This document shows, in pieces, positions 55,038 to 64,000 of a DNA stretch of 64,000 bases; position 1 is the first letter of the stretch; the number at the start of each line of letters is the position of its first letter. Both the position numbers and the translations under genes were made by a program. The notes under the pieces were generated by a model. It saw nothing but the letters and a program-made list of their open reading frames with translations, was not told the DNA's origin and ran no database searches. The stretch comes from Prorocentrum cordatum (Eukaryota; Sar; Dinophyceae; Prorocentrales; Prorocentraceae): positions 334,083 to 398,082 of the forward strand of contig CAUYUJ010020582.1 in the NCBI GenBank assembly GCA_963575745.1, written 5' to 3'.

Positions 55038-55497
55038 CAGTAACCCCAAGCCCCGAAACGGCCTCCAGACGGCGAGGGTGGCGAACGAAGCTCGATGCCT
55101 GAGCTCGGCACTGCAAGGATGGGGCCCCGAGACATGGGGCCCACAGGCTGGCCAATCGGCGGCTCGCGCTGCTGACTTCTCTGGCGCCCCTGGCGCAGGA
55201 GGCGCCGACTCCTCGAGGCAAGCGCCCAGCGGCGGGGCCGAAACCAGCTGCATGCAGCAGACTCCGCACCCCCCCGCCACGCCTCCCCGGAGTAATCCTC
55301 GTCGTCTGGCTTCTGTTGAGCAGAGACCGACCGCCCCGGCATTCCTCTGGGCCTAACACGGCTTGTTCTTAGGACCCCAACAGGTTCCAACAAGAAAAAC
55401 AATACTCGCAAGACATAGACCCGATGTGTCCAAACAAGACAGTCCCGGCCAGAACTGTTCCAAAGACATTGCGTGCAGAACACACAAGGTTATTAGA

Positions 55498-55659
55498 ATT
55501 AGGTCGGGCGTGTCCCCCTACAGGCCGATTTTTGACGAAAAATTACAAGTACCCAACAAATACCCAAGCAATATTCAAAACTACTTAAAAATAGTCCCCT
55601 TTCAATGTTTTTGACTATGTTTGAATATTCCTCCTGTAGAGGGGCGTGCCCGACTTAAT
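55498..55659. mobile_element. 162-bp MITE-like element with 27-bp terminal inverted repeats
   Basis: The left end ATTAGGTCGGGCGTGTCCCC(CTACAGG) and the reverse complement of 55633-55659 match at 22 of 27 positions. The interior is AT-rich, unlike the surroundings. Related ends lie at 51707, 55013-55037 and 58891. The ends TTAG...CTTAA are AT-rich; a target-site duplication could not be verified. Confidence 0.7.
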
Positions 55660-55874
55660 CTTAGAACACTGCTCCGCCACTCTTTGAATTTTGGGTCACA
55701 ACTCGGGCCTCCGGCGGCCGATGGGGACGCCCTGGGCACCCCCATGGCACGCCCTCGGCGAGGCGCCGCTGCCCCGGGGCACAGTTCCCGAAGCTGGGAG
55801 CAACCCCGCCGGGAGCTGCAGGACACGTCCGAGCACCTCGACAACCTCGGGCCCCCTGTCCTCCGACCCGCTTC

Positions 55875-56035
55875 GTCCGAGGAGGAGGAGGAGGAGGAGG
55901 AGGCGGAGGAGGAGGAGGAGGAGGAGGAGGAGGAGGAGGGGGAGGAGGAGGAGGAGGAGGAGGAGGAGGAGGAGGAGGAGGAGGACGAGGAGGGGGAGGA
56001 GGAGGAGGAGGAGGAGGAGGAGGGGGAGGAGCCTC
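55875..56035 (+). repeat. GGA-rich microsatellite
   Basis: A GGA tract followed at 56140-56215 by CGGTCCCGCTCG-type repeats, the same pairing as at 47816-48390. Confidence 0.9.
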
Positions 56036-56251
56036 GAAAACCTCGGGCCCCCTTGCGTCCGACCCGCTTCCCTCGAGCCTTCCCTTTCGCCCCCCCCGGG
56101 GGCGCACGACGGGCAGCCGCGACGGAGCGACGGAGCGGCCCGCGGTCCCGGTCGCGGTCCCGCTCGCCGCGGTCCCGGTCGCGGCGGCGGTCTCCCCGGT
56201 GCCCGTGGTCGTAGCTGGGGGCGCGGCGGCGGGTGGGCGCACAGCATGAGC

Positions 56252-56435
56252 CGGTGCATCGACCTTGCAGACGTGCTGCAGCGGATGTTTGCGCGGGTTC
56301 CTGTCAACGCAAGATCCCGGAACGGCGAGCGAAAAATTCGCTTCGAGATCCGGATCGAAACTCTCCAGGACAATCCGGGCCCATGCCATTGGCTTCCTAA
56401 CGAAATCCGCTCTGCGATGTTGGCGCCATGACATG
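56252..56435. repeat. Dispersed repeat family, copy 1
   Basis: Shares GACCTTGCAGACGTGCTGCA, GGCGAGCGAAA and CGAAATCCGCTCTGCGATGT with 58262-58511 in the same order and orientation. Confidence 0.75.
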
Positions 56436-57540
56436 AGGAGCAACACAACTACCCCTGATCCTCTGGGAAGGGACCTAAGTCAGGAGGGCCAAAAACACTA
56501 GGGAGAATGGGCGACGCAACAAAGACGGGTTCGGTTGCGCCGACATTGGCGCGTAAATTGTCCGCGTAAGGTCGCGCGTGAGCGCCCTCGTCTCCAATGT
56601 GGCGTGCCGCTCTGGGGGCCCGCGTAAGTCACCGCGTAAGGTCGCTGCGCCATCGTGCGTACGGCCCGTTTTTGATCGTCGCTCGTGGGCTGTGTTGCAG
56701 ATGTCTCAGACGAACCCACCCACACGATTAGGGATAACCCAAAACAGCCGACTACCTAAGTGAGGCCACGAGTTCGTTGTGCTATTGGGCTTAAGGGTTG
56801 TATTATGCTGCCTGACAGTATGTACGCACGATGAGATATATCGTCGTAGGAAATATTTGGGCACCTTCTTCGTCGATCTTTGAGGGTCCTCAGGCGCCCC
56901 AGAGCGTCTGTAGGTCCCCAGGGCCATCGGGGGGACAAGGAAAGTCCGTGGGGCACCTGCTTGCAGGCTGGTGTCTTACAGTGGAAGCCCGACCAGAAGA
57001 GACCTTCCACAAGAAATCCAACCCTGAGACCCCAGGACGTCCATCGATTTTTGGTGTAGGAACGTCACGCTTTCCATAGCAAAGCCATCGGAACCCAAGA
57101 AGCCCAGGGCACCCTGGAGGCAAGCAGGGTATTTCTTGGCATGCGTCTCCACTGTTTCTTGGCGTGCCTGCTGTATCAGATCCCTGAACAATGTCAGACT
57201 GAGATAAATTCGCAACGGCTAAATCTTTGGGTCGAAAACCTCGGTTCAATCTGCTGAGGAACTCTTGCCTGCTAGCGGCCGAAGGGCCATGAGGCGAAGA
57301 TGCATGCCGTAACTGGGTCTGGCCGACGAGACCTCTGGCGATGCATATCTAGACACCCAGCGAATCACCACACAGCAAATCGTGAGTGAGAGGAAGGAGA
57401 TGAAGGGGGAGGGACCCATTATCCCCCGGCGTCGCGACAACATCACGACGCAACCTTTTTCGTCCCCGTCTTCGGGTTCTCGGGGCCCCTGCCGGGTCCT
57501 GAAACAGTCCAAGAACGGCTCAGGATGCAAAGCCAGTCTT
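56436..57540. other. No gene seen
   Basis: Mixed-composition sequence; the longest frames are under 120 codons with no domain. Confidence 0.4.
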
Positions 57541-57556
57541 GGGGAAGAGGTTCTAG

Positions 57557-57784
57557 AGGCCTTCTAGATGGGGTCCGAGTAGATGGTGTCGAAGGATCGC
57601 GCTGCATCGCCAATGCATCGCCGATGTATCGGCGATGCATCGGCGATGCATCGGGGACGTCGGCGATGCATCGGCGACGTCGGCGTGGAGAAAATCTGGC
57701 TTCGCATCGAGCCGCATCGCCGATGTATCGGTGATACGGCGCGATCCTCCGACTCCATCTACTCCGACCCCATCTGGGAGGCCT
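57557..57784. repeat. 228-bp inverted repeat with palindromic CGATGCATCG core
   Basis: 46-bp arms (57557-57602 and 57739-57784) match at 41 of 46. Between them lie about ten short palindromic units (GCGATGCATCG, GCGATGTATCG). The whole could extrude as a long hairpin. Confidence 0.85.
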
Positions 57785-58261
57785 AGAGGCCCCGACCTCA
57801 GGGGGTCCGAGCTGCGCAAGAGTCAAGGCGCCCCAGGGGCCTGTGGAGGGGAGGCTCGCTGCTGGACTGTCGAGATCGGCTGCTCTTGGATCTGTGACCA
57901 CTGTGGGCTCTCAAGCAAAAGGGCAGGTCGGCAGCGACTGGCCCACGCTCTCGGGGCTTACCGTTGAGCTTCTTTTGCTTGGGGGTCTCTTGGGGCCTTT
58001 GGGGGGCCTCGTGGGGCAGAGAGATCGGATGTTCCGCTCGCGCTCTCCCTCTTGGCCTCTCTTGGAGCCTTCTTGCGTGCTTTCGGGGGGCCGTCTTCGG
58101 GCTGTGGTGGAACCCTCCTGGGCCGCCCTGGGCCCTCGTGGGGTCGGGCCCCACTGGGAAGACGGCCAGAACTGCCGAGCACGGCGCTCTGTCCGCGCCC
58201 CTTTCGGCGTACCGAGCGGGCCCCAGCACCAGGGAGGGAGGGCTCGTGGTGCCCTTTTTCG

Positions 58262-58511
58262 TTGCACCGACCTTGCAGACGTGCTGCAGCGGATTGTGTT
58301 GCGTGGATGTCTGCCAATGCAGAACCCCGAGACGGCGAGCGAAACACGAAGTGAATTTTGCGTGGGTGTTTTTTTGTTGTCTTCATTCCTGGCCCCCCCC
58401 AAAAAGCCGCACGAAATTCACGTCGAACTCCGGAACGATACTACTAGGACAAAGCCCATCCCCTCGTTTTCCGAACGAAATCCGCTCTGCGATGTTGGCG
58501 CCATGGCATTT
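58262..58511. repeat. Dispersed repeat family, copy 2 with internal insertion
   Basis: Matches 56252-56435 at both ends. The middle carries about 60 extra bases (GTGTTTTTTTGTTGTC... to ...CCCCCCCCAAAAAGCC), bounded by GTGAATTT and AAATTCAC. Confidence 0.7.
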
Positions 58512-58890
58512 TGGTCAGTTTTTGGCAGTCGGAGTCGCCCCTCCCCAAGCGACCTCTGGGGGGGCGCGGGTTCCGAACACACGAACTTCCGTGGATCATT
58601 TGAGCCCAGACGCAAGTCTGGTTCGAGAGGGGGGGCAGGAGGGGGATGATGCAGGATCCTTGTAACCTCACGAATTCTTGAAATCCGCGGTTGGCGTGTG
58701 TCGGTTCCTTACTTTGTTCGTTATTTACGCTTCTTGCGCGGCAACAGCTGGGGCCTCCGACGCATCGAACCCAACAAACGCTCATGATTTGGACTCGAGT
58801 CCCTGCGTTTTGTACCGCCCAAGCGAAGATCGAGGCCCAAACCGGACGTTCGCGTGAAAACTTCCGTGGAGCCCATCCTCTCCCTCCTGG

Positions 58891-58917
58891 AATTAGATCG
58901 GGTCTGTCCCCTACAGG
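58891..58917 (+). mobile_element. Isolated MITE-type terminal repeat
   Basis: AATTAGATCGGGTCTGTCCC then CTACAGG matches the left end of the 55498 element. No partner was found nearby. Confidence 0.5.
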
Positions 58918-59009
58918 CTGATCCGGGTTAGAGAAATCCGCAATACTAAAATTATCCCAGTGCGACCCTGCCTAGGAGTTGGAGCCCCTAGGAAAGCAGC
59001 ATTAGTAGT

Positions 59010-59352
59010 AACAGTAAAGTTAAGCTAAAGCTAAGCTAAAACTAAGCTAAATCTAAGCTGAAGCTAAGCTAAGCTAAGCTAAAGCTGAGTTACAGCTAAG
59101 CTGAAGCTAAGCTAAAGCTAAGCTAAAGCTAAACTACAGCTAAGCTAAGCTAAAGCTAGGCTAACGCTAAGCTAAAGCCAAGCTAAAGCTAAGCTGCAGC
59201 TAAGCTAAGTCTAAGCTAAATCTAAGCTAAAGCTAAGCTAAAGCTAAGCTCAAGCTAAGCTCACGCTAAGCTAACGCTAAGCTAAAGCTAAGCTAAAGCT
59301 AAGCTAAAGCTAAGCTAAAACTAAAGCTAATGCTAAAGCTAAAGCTAAAGGT
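59010..59352. repeat. AAGCTA/AGCTA array
   Basis: About 55 short units (CTAAGCTAAAG and variants such as CTAACG and CTGAAG) over 340 bp. Its composition is unlike the GC-rich neighbourhood. Confidence 0.9.
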
Positions 59353-59639
59353 CCCAGGGGACTGGGGGAACCGCGGGGCGGATCCTGGGGGAACCGCCCG
59401 GGGCGCGTTCCACTGCCCGGCCCCTTTAAGCAAAGAGAGAAAGAACCTTTCTAGGCAGACCAGCGAGGGCCCCTAGAGGCCGGAAGCTGGGCAGAACCTC
59501 AACCTCCGTCTTGATTTTTTCAGTGCGTTGGATCTCTAGGGACCCATCTGTGCCCGCACCAGAGGTCACTCTGGCGAAAGGTCCCTCTACGGCCGATCTC
59601 GGGCCGGACGAAAGGGGGGGATAGGGAAAGGGGGGGTTA

Positions 59640-60110
59640 CGAAATTTGCTGCATGCAGCTGGTTTCGGCCTCACCGAGGGGCCCATTCCTCGATACATGG
59701 GCGCCTCCGGCGCCAGGAGGCGCCGGGGAAATCAGCTACGTGAGCTGATTCTCAAACCCCCCCTTTGCTATCCCCCCCTTTCGCCCGACCCGACGATCGC
59801 AGCCAGCTGGCCTCTTTTTGCGCCGGGCCCGTGCCGCCTGCCTCGGGCCCGCTCGTGCCAGCCCCGGCGCCGCCCCCCAGCCTGGCGAGCGCCTGCGCGT
59901 CGATCCCGTGCCCTGCGCTCCTGCTGGCCCCTCCGCGGTCGCCGCCGGCGGCTCACTCGCTGCCCCCGCCTTTTTTTGAGCAGGGACCGACCGTCCCGGC
60001 ATTCCCAGCGGCCTATACCACGACATGTTCTTAGAACCAGCTGAGAACAGAAAGCCGATGTGCTAGAACAGGACAGTCTCAGCCAGAACTGTCCTAAGAA
60101 CTTTTCGTCC
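59640..60110. repeat. Rearranged dispersed repeat related to 55180-55480
   Basis: Shares GAGCAGGGACCGACCG(T/C)CCCGGCATTCC and CAGAACTGTCC-type stretches in direct orientation with 55317-55470, while GCTGCATGCAGCTGGTTTCGGC is inverted relative to 55240-55262. A palindrome GGCGCC...GGCGCC lies at 59728-59754. Confidence 0.6.
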
Positions 60111-60486
60111 AGACCACAAGAAGTTCTTCGAACATTCTTTGGTGGGCCTGTAGGCGAGCCGGGACGCTTCGCCACTCCTTGACTTGTGGCTCGCTGACCT
60201 GCCCCGCGGAGCTGGGCGCCCGCGCCGGCCCCCCTGCCGGTCCCTGGCTGCCTCGGGCGCGGATCTGCCCGCCCCTGGCGCTGCTCCGGCCCGGGTGGCC
60301 ACGCCGCCGTTGTGCTCCCTATACAGCCTCGTCTCTGCCCGTCCCGGAGGTATCGGGTGTCGCCAGCCCTCGCGCCGCGCCCGCTCTTTCGGTGCCTGAG
60401 CCGCCGTCTCACCCCAGCGGTAGCCACCCCGTTTGGGTGACCCCGGCGGTGGCCGCCTGGCCGTTGCATCAGCTCTGCACGCAGCT

Positions 60487-60659
60487 GCGGGAGGAGGCGG
60501 AGGAGGAGGAGGAGGAGGAGGAGGAGGAGGAGGAGGAGGAGGAGGAGGAGGAGGAGGAGGAGGAGGAGGGGGACGGGGAGGGGGAGGAGGAGGAGGGGGA
60601 GGAGGAGGAGGAGGGGGAGGAGGAGGAGGAGGAGGAGGAGGAGGAGGAGGAGGAGGAGA

Positions 60660-60695
<36 letters not shown>

Positions 60696-60735
60696 CTGAT
60701 GATGATGATAATGATGATGATGATGATGATGGTGG

Positions 60736-60796
<61 letters not shown>

Positions 60797-60797
60797 C
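60487..60797 (+). repeat. GGA then GAT compound microsatellite at the LINE-C 5' edge
   Basis: About 170 bp of GGA passes into about 135 bp of ATG repeats. It directly precedes RT-coding sequence. Confidence 0.95.
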
Positions 60798-60904
60798 ACG
60801 GATCCATCGGGAGCCAGCTTCGACAACTTAAAGCGGCACCGAAAGGCGCTCGCGCCGGATAATATTTTGAGCGTAGTGCACAATAGTGGCCCTCGGACGG
60901 CCCT

Positions 60905-61507
60905 GTGAGAAAGCTTCTTTGGCTGTGTGGAACACCTTGTGCGCGCAAGGGGATCTTCAGGCTTTGTGCGGACGACGTCGGTATTTCCCTCTGGGATCTC
61001 ACGGCGCTCATCCCTATTCAGCACCTCTATGACCTGGTTCGTCGCGCGACGGGCCTCGCAGAGAAGCTCAAGAAGTGCGTGCTCTCGCCCACGTGGTCGA
61101 GATACACCCCTGCGCTCGTGGAGGTGTTCCGCGAATGGCTTGAGAAGAACGTCCCGGCATGGTACACCATCCGCATCGAGCCATCGTTTGAATATCTCGG
61201 CATGCTGCTGGGCCAAAACTCGACGGCGACGCAGTGGGTTGAGCCGTCGAGCAAGTTTCTCTTTCGTCTATCTCGTCTCGGACTCTCCCACGAATCCATG
61301 ACCCAGAACATCATCGAATATGACATCAGAGTCATCCCAGTCCTCAGCTACAAGTCCCAGTTCGTTGCGCCGCCTGCCACGCTGATCACTGGGCAGCCTG
61401 CTACCCTAGCCAAAGTGGTCCGGTTCCCCAGGGAGGCGCTCCCGCAGTGGGCCGGTTTTCACATCGATGCCTTGGGTTTCCCACGGGTTACGCCATGTCC
61501 ATCATGA
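60905..61507 (+). pseudogene. LINE-C reverse transcriptase, palm/thumb part
   Basis: GIFRLCADDVGISLWDLTAL carries the catalytic box as CADD. The next 80 residues (ATGLAEKLKKCVLSPT..., SFEYLGMLLG) follow the usual post-catalytic pattern of RTs (K-C-x-x-x-P and F-x-Y-L-G). The expected N-terminal RT motifs are absent. A shift near 61490 moves the reading to LGFPTGYAMSIMTRF in another frame. Confidence 0.75.
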
Positions 61508-62163
61508 CCAGATTCGCGTTGACGACGTGCATGGTTTGGGCCACCCTGCTCCAGCAGACCCGGTCCCTAATCGAGGAGGTCTTGCCACTGGGTCCACTGA
61601 TGATCGCAAAGGGCACGCTCACCCAGCCGTGGTGGCGCGCGCCGCTCCTTGCCCTGAACCTTGAACGCGCTGCGGCTTTTCATCCTGACCGGCACCGGCG
61701 TGATCTTGGCCACTTGGCTTCTCTGCACGCTGCCTGGGCCCACGGCTGGCTGCCGGCTTCCCGGATCCAGCGCGCCGTCCAGGACGCAACGCTCCAGGAA
61801 TGGTGGGATGTGGACTGGCGCGCATTGCTGCTGACTCGGTGGAGCACTTTTTGTGGACACACGATCGTTGTCTTCTGATGCCCCTGAGGCCGCTCTAGCT
61901 TCTCTCCGTGCTTTGCCGCGTCCTGTACGCACTCTAGTGCTCCGCACTTGGATGCATGGATGGTTCAGCACAAAGCGCATGCATGAAGCTATCTGGCATC
62001 CCTGTTTCTGCTGTGGGCGCCCTGACGCTGATCAGCGCCATATGCTTGCTTGCTCGGAATTTTGGGCGCTCTTCGATTGCTGGCCCGCGCCGCCCCCAAA
62101 TTGCACAGCTAGCAAGCTTGGCATCACCTCTCGCGCAGGGCCCTACCGCCTAGCCACTGCACG
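61490..62163 (+). pseudogene. LINE-C C-terminal region with zinc knuckle
   Basis: After the frame change the sequence is helical (TLTQPWWRAPLLALNLERAA). A second shift near 61865 leads to RTLVLRTWMHGWFSTKRM and HPCFCCGRPDADQRHMLAC, a C-x2-C...H-x3-C knuckle. Coding is lost at the ATG repeat. Confidence 0.65.
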
Positions 62164-62164
62164 C

Positions 62165-62255
<91 letters not shown>

Positions 62256-62335
62256 GGAGGATGAGGATGAGGATGAGGAGGAGGAGGAGGAGGAGGAGGA
62301 GGAGGAGGAAGAGGAGGAGGAGGAGGAGGAGGAGG
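62165..62335 (+). repeat. ATG then GGA compound microsatellite at the LINE-C 3' edge
   Basis: About 90 bp of ATG, then GAGGAT, then about 60 bp of GGA: a mirror of the compound tract at the element's other edge. Confidence 0.95.
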
Positions 62336-63230
62336 AGCTGTCCGGCCTCCCGCAGCTGCCGCCCTGCTCTGCACGCTTCAGCGCCTTTTTTTGGCGCGGT
62401 CTCGCTCCACCGCGCTGCCGCTCGCCCGCGCTCCGCCTGCTGCCCTGGGCTCGCGCCTCCCGCGCATGGCGCGGCCGTGCGCTCTTCCAGCAGTGCCTCG
62501 CCGCCACTGGGCAGTGGCCCCCTCTGTTGGCTCGATCTCCTGGGATGACGCTCAGCGGTGATCGCCTCGCCGCGCTCCCCAGCGTCCGCGGCCTTGCGGG
62601 CGCGGACCTGCCCGCCTGCTGCTCCGCCGTCGCTTGATACCGCCGCAGCGCTCACTCAGCTGCTTCGGCTGCTCCGCCCCCCATGGCGTGGCTCGATCCC
62701 CTGGGATGACCCTCAGCGGTCATCGCCTCGCCGCCGCCCTCGCCCCGCCCTGCTCCGCCCTGCTTGGTCTGGCCTGCCGTTTTCGGTGATTCGCGGCCGG
62801 CCGCTCCCCTCTGCCCCGCTGCCTGCGGGGTCCGCCTGCCCGCCCAACTCTGGCGTGAACGCCGCTGCCTGGCCTCCTGCCGCCACCTCGCCCGCCCAAC
62901 CTTGGTGCGGCTTGGCCTCTTCTCGGCCGCCAGCCTAGGCGGGCATCCGCCTCCCCGCTGCCGTTGACCGGCGGCCCGCCGCTGCCCCTGCCCTGCTGGC
63001 TGGCGCCCGCGCCGCGGTCGCCGCCCCCCCCCCCCCCCCCTGCCACCGCCCTGGGCGCCTGCCCGCTGCCCGCTGCTCTGGCGCCCCTGCGCCGCTCCCG
63101 GCCGCTGCCCCGTGAGGGGCTGGCAGCCTCTTGCCTTCCCTGCTTTCTGTCCGGCTGCTGGGCTCTCGTCGTGCGGGTCTCCGCGCGCGGGCTGGACGGC
63201 GAGGAGGAGCTCCCGCCCGCGACGACCGAG
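62336..63230. other. GC-rich stretch, no gene supported
   Basis: Long frames are Pro/Ala/Arg-rich and compositional. A poly-C run lies near 63025-63040, and GGGATGACxCTCAGCGGTxATCGCCTCGCCGC occurs twice (about 62541 and 62704), a short direct repeat. Confidence 0.4.
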
Positions 63231-63545
63231 AAGTGTGTGTGTGTGTGTGCGCGTGTGCGTGAGTGAATGAAAGGGTGAGTGAATGAAAGGGTGAGTGTGT
63301 GAGTGAGTGAGTGAGTGAGTGAGTGAGCGAGTGAGTGAGTGAGTGAGTCTGTGTGTGAGCGGGCCTGAGTGTGAGTGGGTCTCAGTGTGAGTGAGTCTGA
63401 GTGTGGATGAGGTCTGCGTGTGAGTGCGTCTGAGTTATGCGTGAGTCTGAGTATGAATGAGTCGGAGCTTGGGTGAGTCTGAGTGTGAGTGAGTCTGAGT
63501 GTGAGCGTCTAAGTCTGGGTGATCCGAGTGTGCTGAGAGGGAGAA
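63231..63545 (+). repeat. GT/GAGT microsatellite region
   Basis: (GT)n at 63231-63260, then GAGTGAGT and GAGTCTGAGTGT-type repeats to about 63545. Confidence 0.9.
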
Positions 63546-64000
63546 GGAGATGGGAATGAGTGAGTGAGTGAAGAGGCGGAGGCGGAGGATATCGGAAAAC
63601 AATGGATTCCGAGCATGGGGGGGACCAGTAAGGACTCATCATCATAATGGCATTTCAAAATCGCAAACTCATTCCCACCTGTTCTACCACTCACCCGTAG
63701 AGACTTCAGACGGGTCGGCCTCTCAATTTGGCGATGATGGCAACAACACGAGTGTGTCCTATGATGCACATCTGTGTGAATGGTCGGGGCCACCCAAGAA
63801 TTGCATGCACTCAAGACCCGAAGCAACGAATATGGGCAACGTGTTCCCTTCTTTGTGGTGTTCGCTGTTTCCTCAGTTGAATGTTGAGGGCTACCTGTGG
63901 AATGTAAGCGCTCAGGAACCAGAGCAAATAATATCGCCAACGTGATCCCGTCTTTGGTGTTCGCAATATCATATGTCCCCCGTCTGGCATGCGAGTGGTA
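63546..64000. other. No gene seen at the right edge
   Basis: A weak direct repeat of about 110 bp is visible near 63835-63955 (CAACGTG.TCCCGTCTTTG.GGTGTTCGC). Nothing else is recognised. Confidence 0.35.

Larger units (their letters stand above)
60800..62163 (+). mobile_element. LINE-C: 5'-truncated non-LTR retrotransposon fragment
   Basis: Plus-strand RT fragment in three frames (60905-61507, about 61490-61878, 61853-62163), beginning inside the palm domain and ending at an ATG microsatellite (62165-62253). Microsatellites on both sides make both element ends unclear. Confidence 0.75.

Noticed and set aside
59010-59352. Interstitial telomere
   Set aside because: Units are AAGCTA/AGCTA rather than TTTAGGG or TTAGGG.

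Overview
The window looks like nuclear DNA of a dinoflagellate. It is GC-rich, gene-poor and dominated by low-complexity tracts, tandem arrays and decayed retrotransposons. Three separate non-LTR reverse transcriptase loci have the look of dinoflagellate LINEs: a YIDD or CADD catalytic box, zinc-knuckle and RNase H regions, and an ORF2 tail with CxxC-type zinc motifs. The genes that can be supported lie on one strand at the left end and are split by GT-AG introns. The protein style resembles Prorocentrum-type genomes, but the species is an inference; nothing here is rRNA, tRNA or organellar sequence.

Left region, 1-16,800, all supported coding on the minus strand. (i) About 16,800 down to about 7,128 holds a candidate large multi-exon gene. 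Five blocks (16800-16245, 15199-14898, 14312-13900, 13660-13075, 13025-11959) join in frame through GT-AG introns into about 961 codons: an AT-hook-like N-terminus, conserved Asp/His/Cys blocks and an HMG-box-like segment. Further candidate blocks downstream (about 11373-11110, 10175-9217, 8760-8372, 7752-7128) fit an acidic linker and a Pro-rich, Cys/His/Arg C-terminus. (ii) 6271 down to 1229 carries a C5 cytosine DNA methyltransferase-like gene in three blocks: motifs I/IV/VI, motif VIII, and a motif IX/X-like end. One intron contains near-perfect palindromes; the other is about 3 kb of mosaic repeats. Short CTAG-rich tracts recur close to most of the block boundaries of both genes.

Middle region, 16.8-37 kb. 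After GGA and GT microsatellites and repeat-rich DNA comes LINE-A (about 27310-21396, minus strand). It has a zinc finger/coiled-coil ORF1, then an ORF2 with endonuclease, RT, zinc knuckle, RNase H and a two-zinc-motif tail. Every catalytic residue I can find is present, yet the reading is broken by two in-frame stops and two frameshifts. A short 82-85 bp satellite follows, then LINE-B (about 36620-29108, minus strand), an older relative with mutated EN and RT residues and a (CA)n expansion inside RNase H.

Right region, 37-64 kb, is a repeat landscape: an ATC microsatellite, an 89-bp minisatellite, a 90-bp minisatellite in two arrays within a 1.8/2.2-kb tandem duplication, switch-like GCTGA/GCTGT pentamers, a 497-bp-period duplication, a CGACCCACCC decamer array, MITE-like elements with terminal inverted repeats, long hairpins, an AAGCTA-rich array, and a truncated third LINE (LINE-C, about 60800-62160, plus strand) bounded on both sides by ATG/GGA microsatellites. 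I see no convincing host gene to the right of 16.8 kb. Most long open frames there are artefacts of stop-free repeat units.
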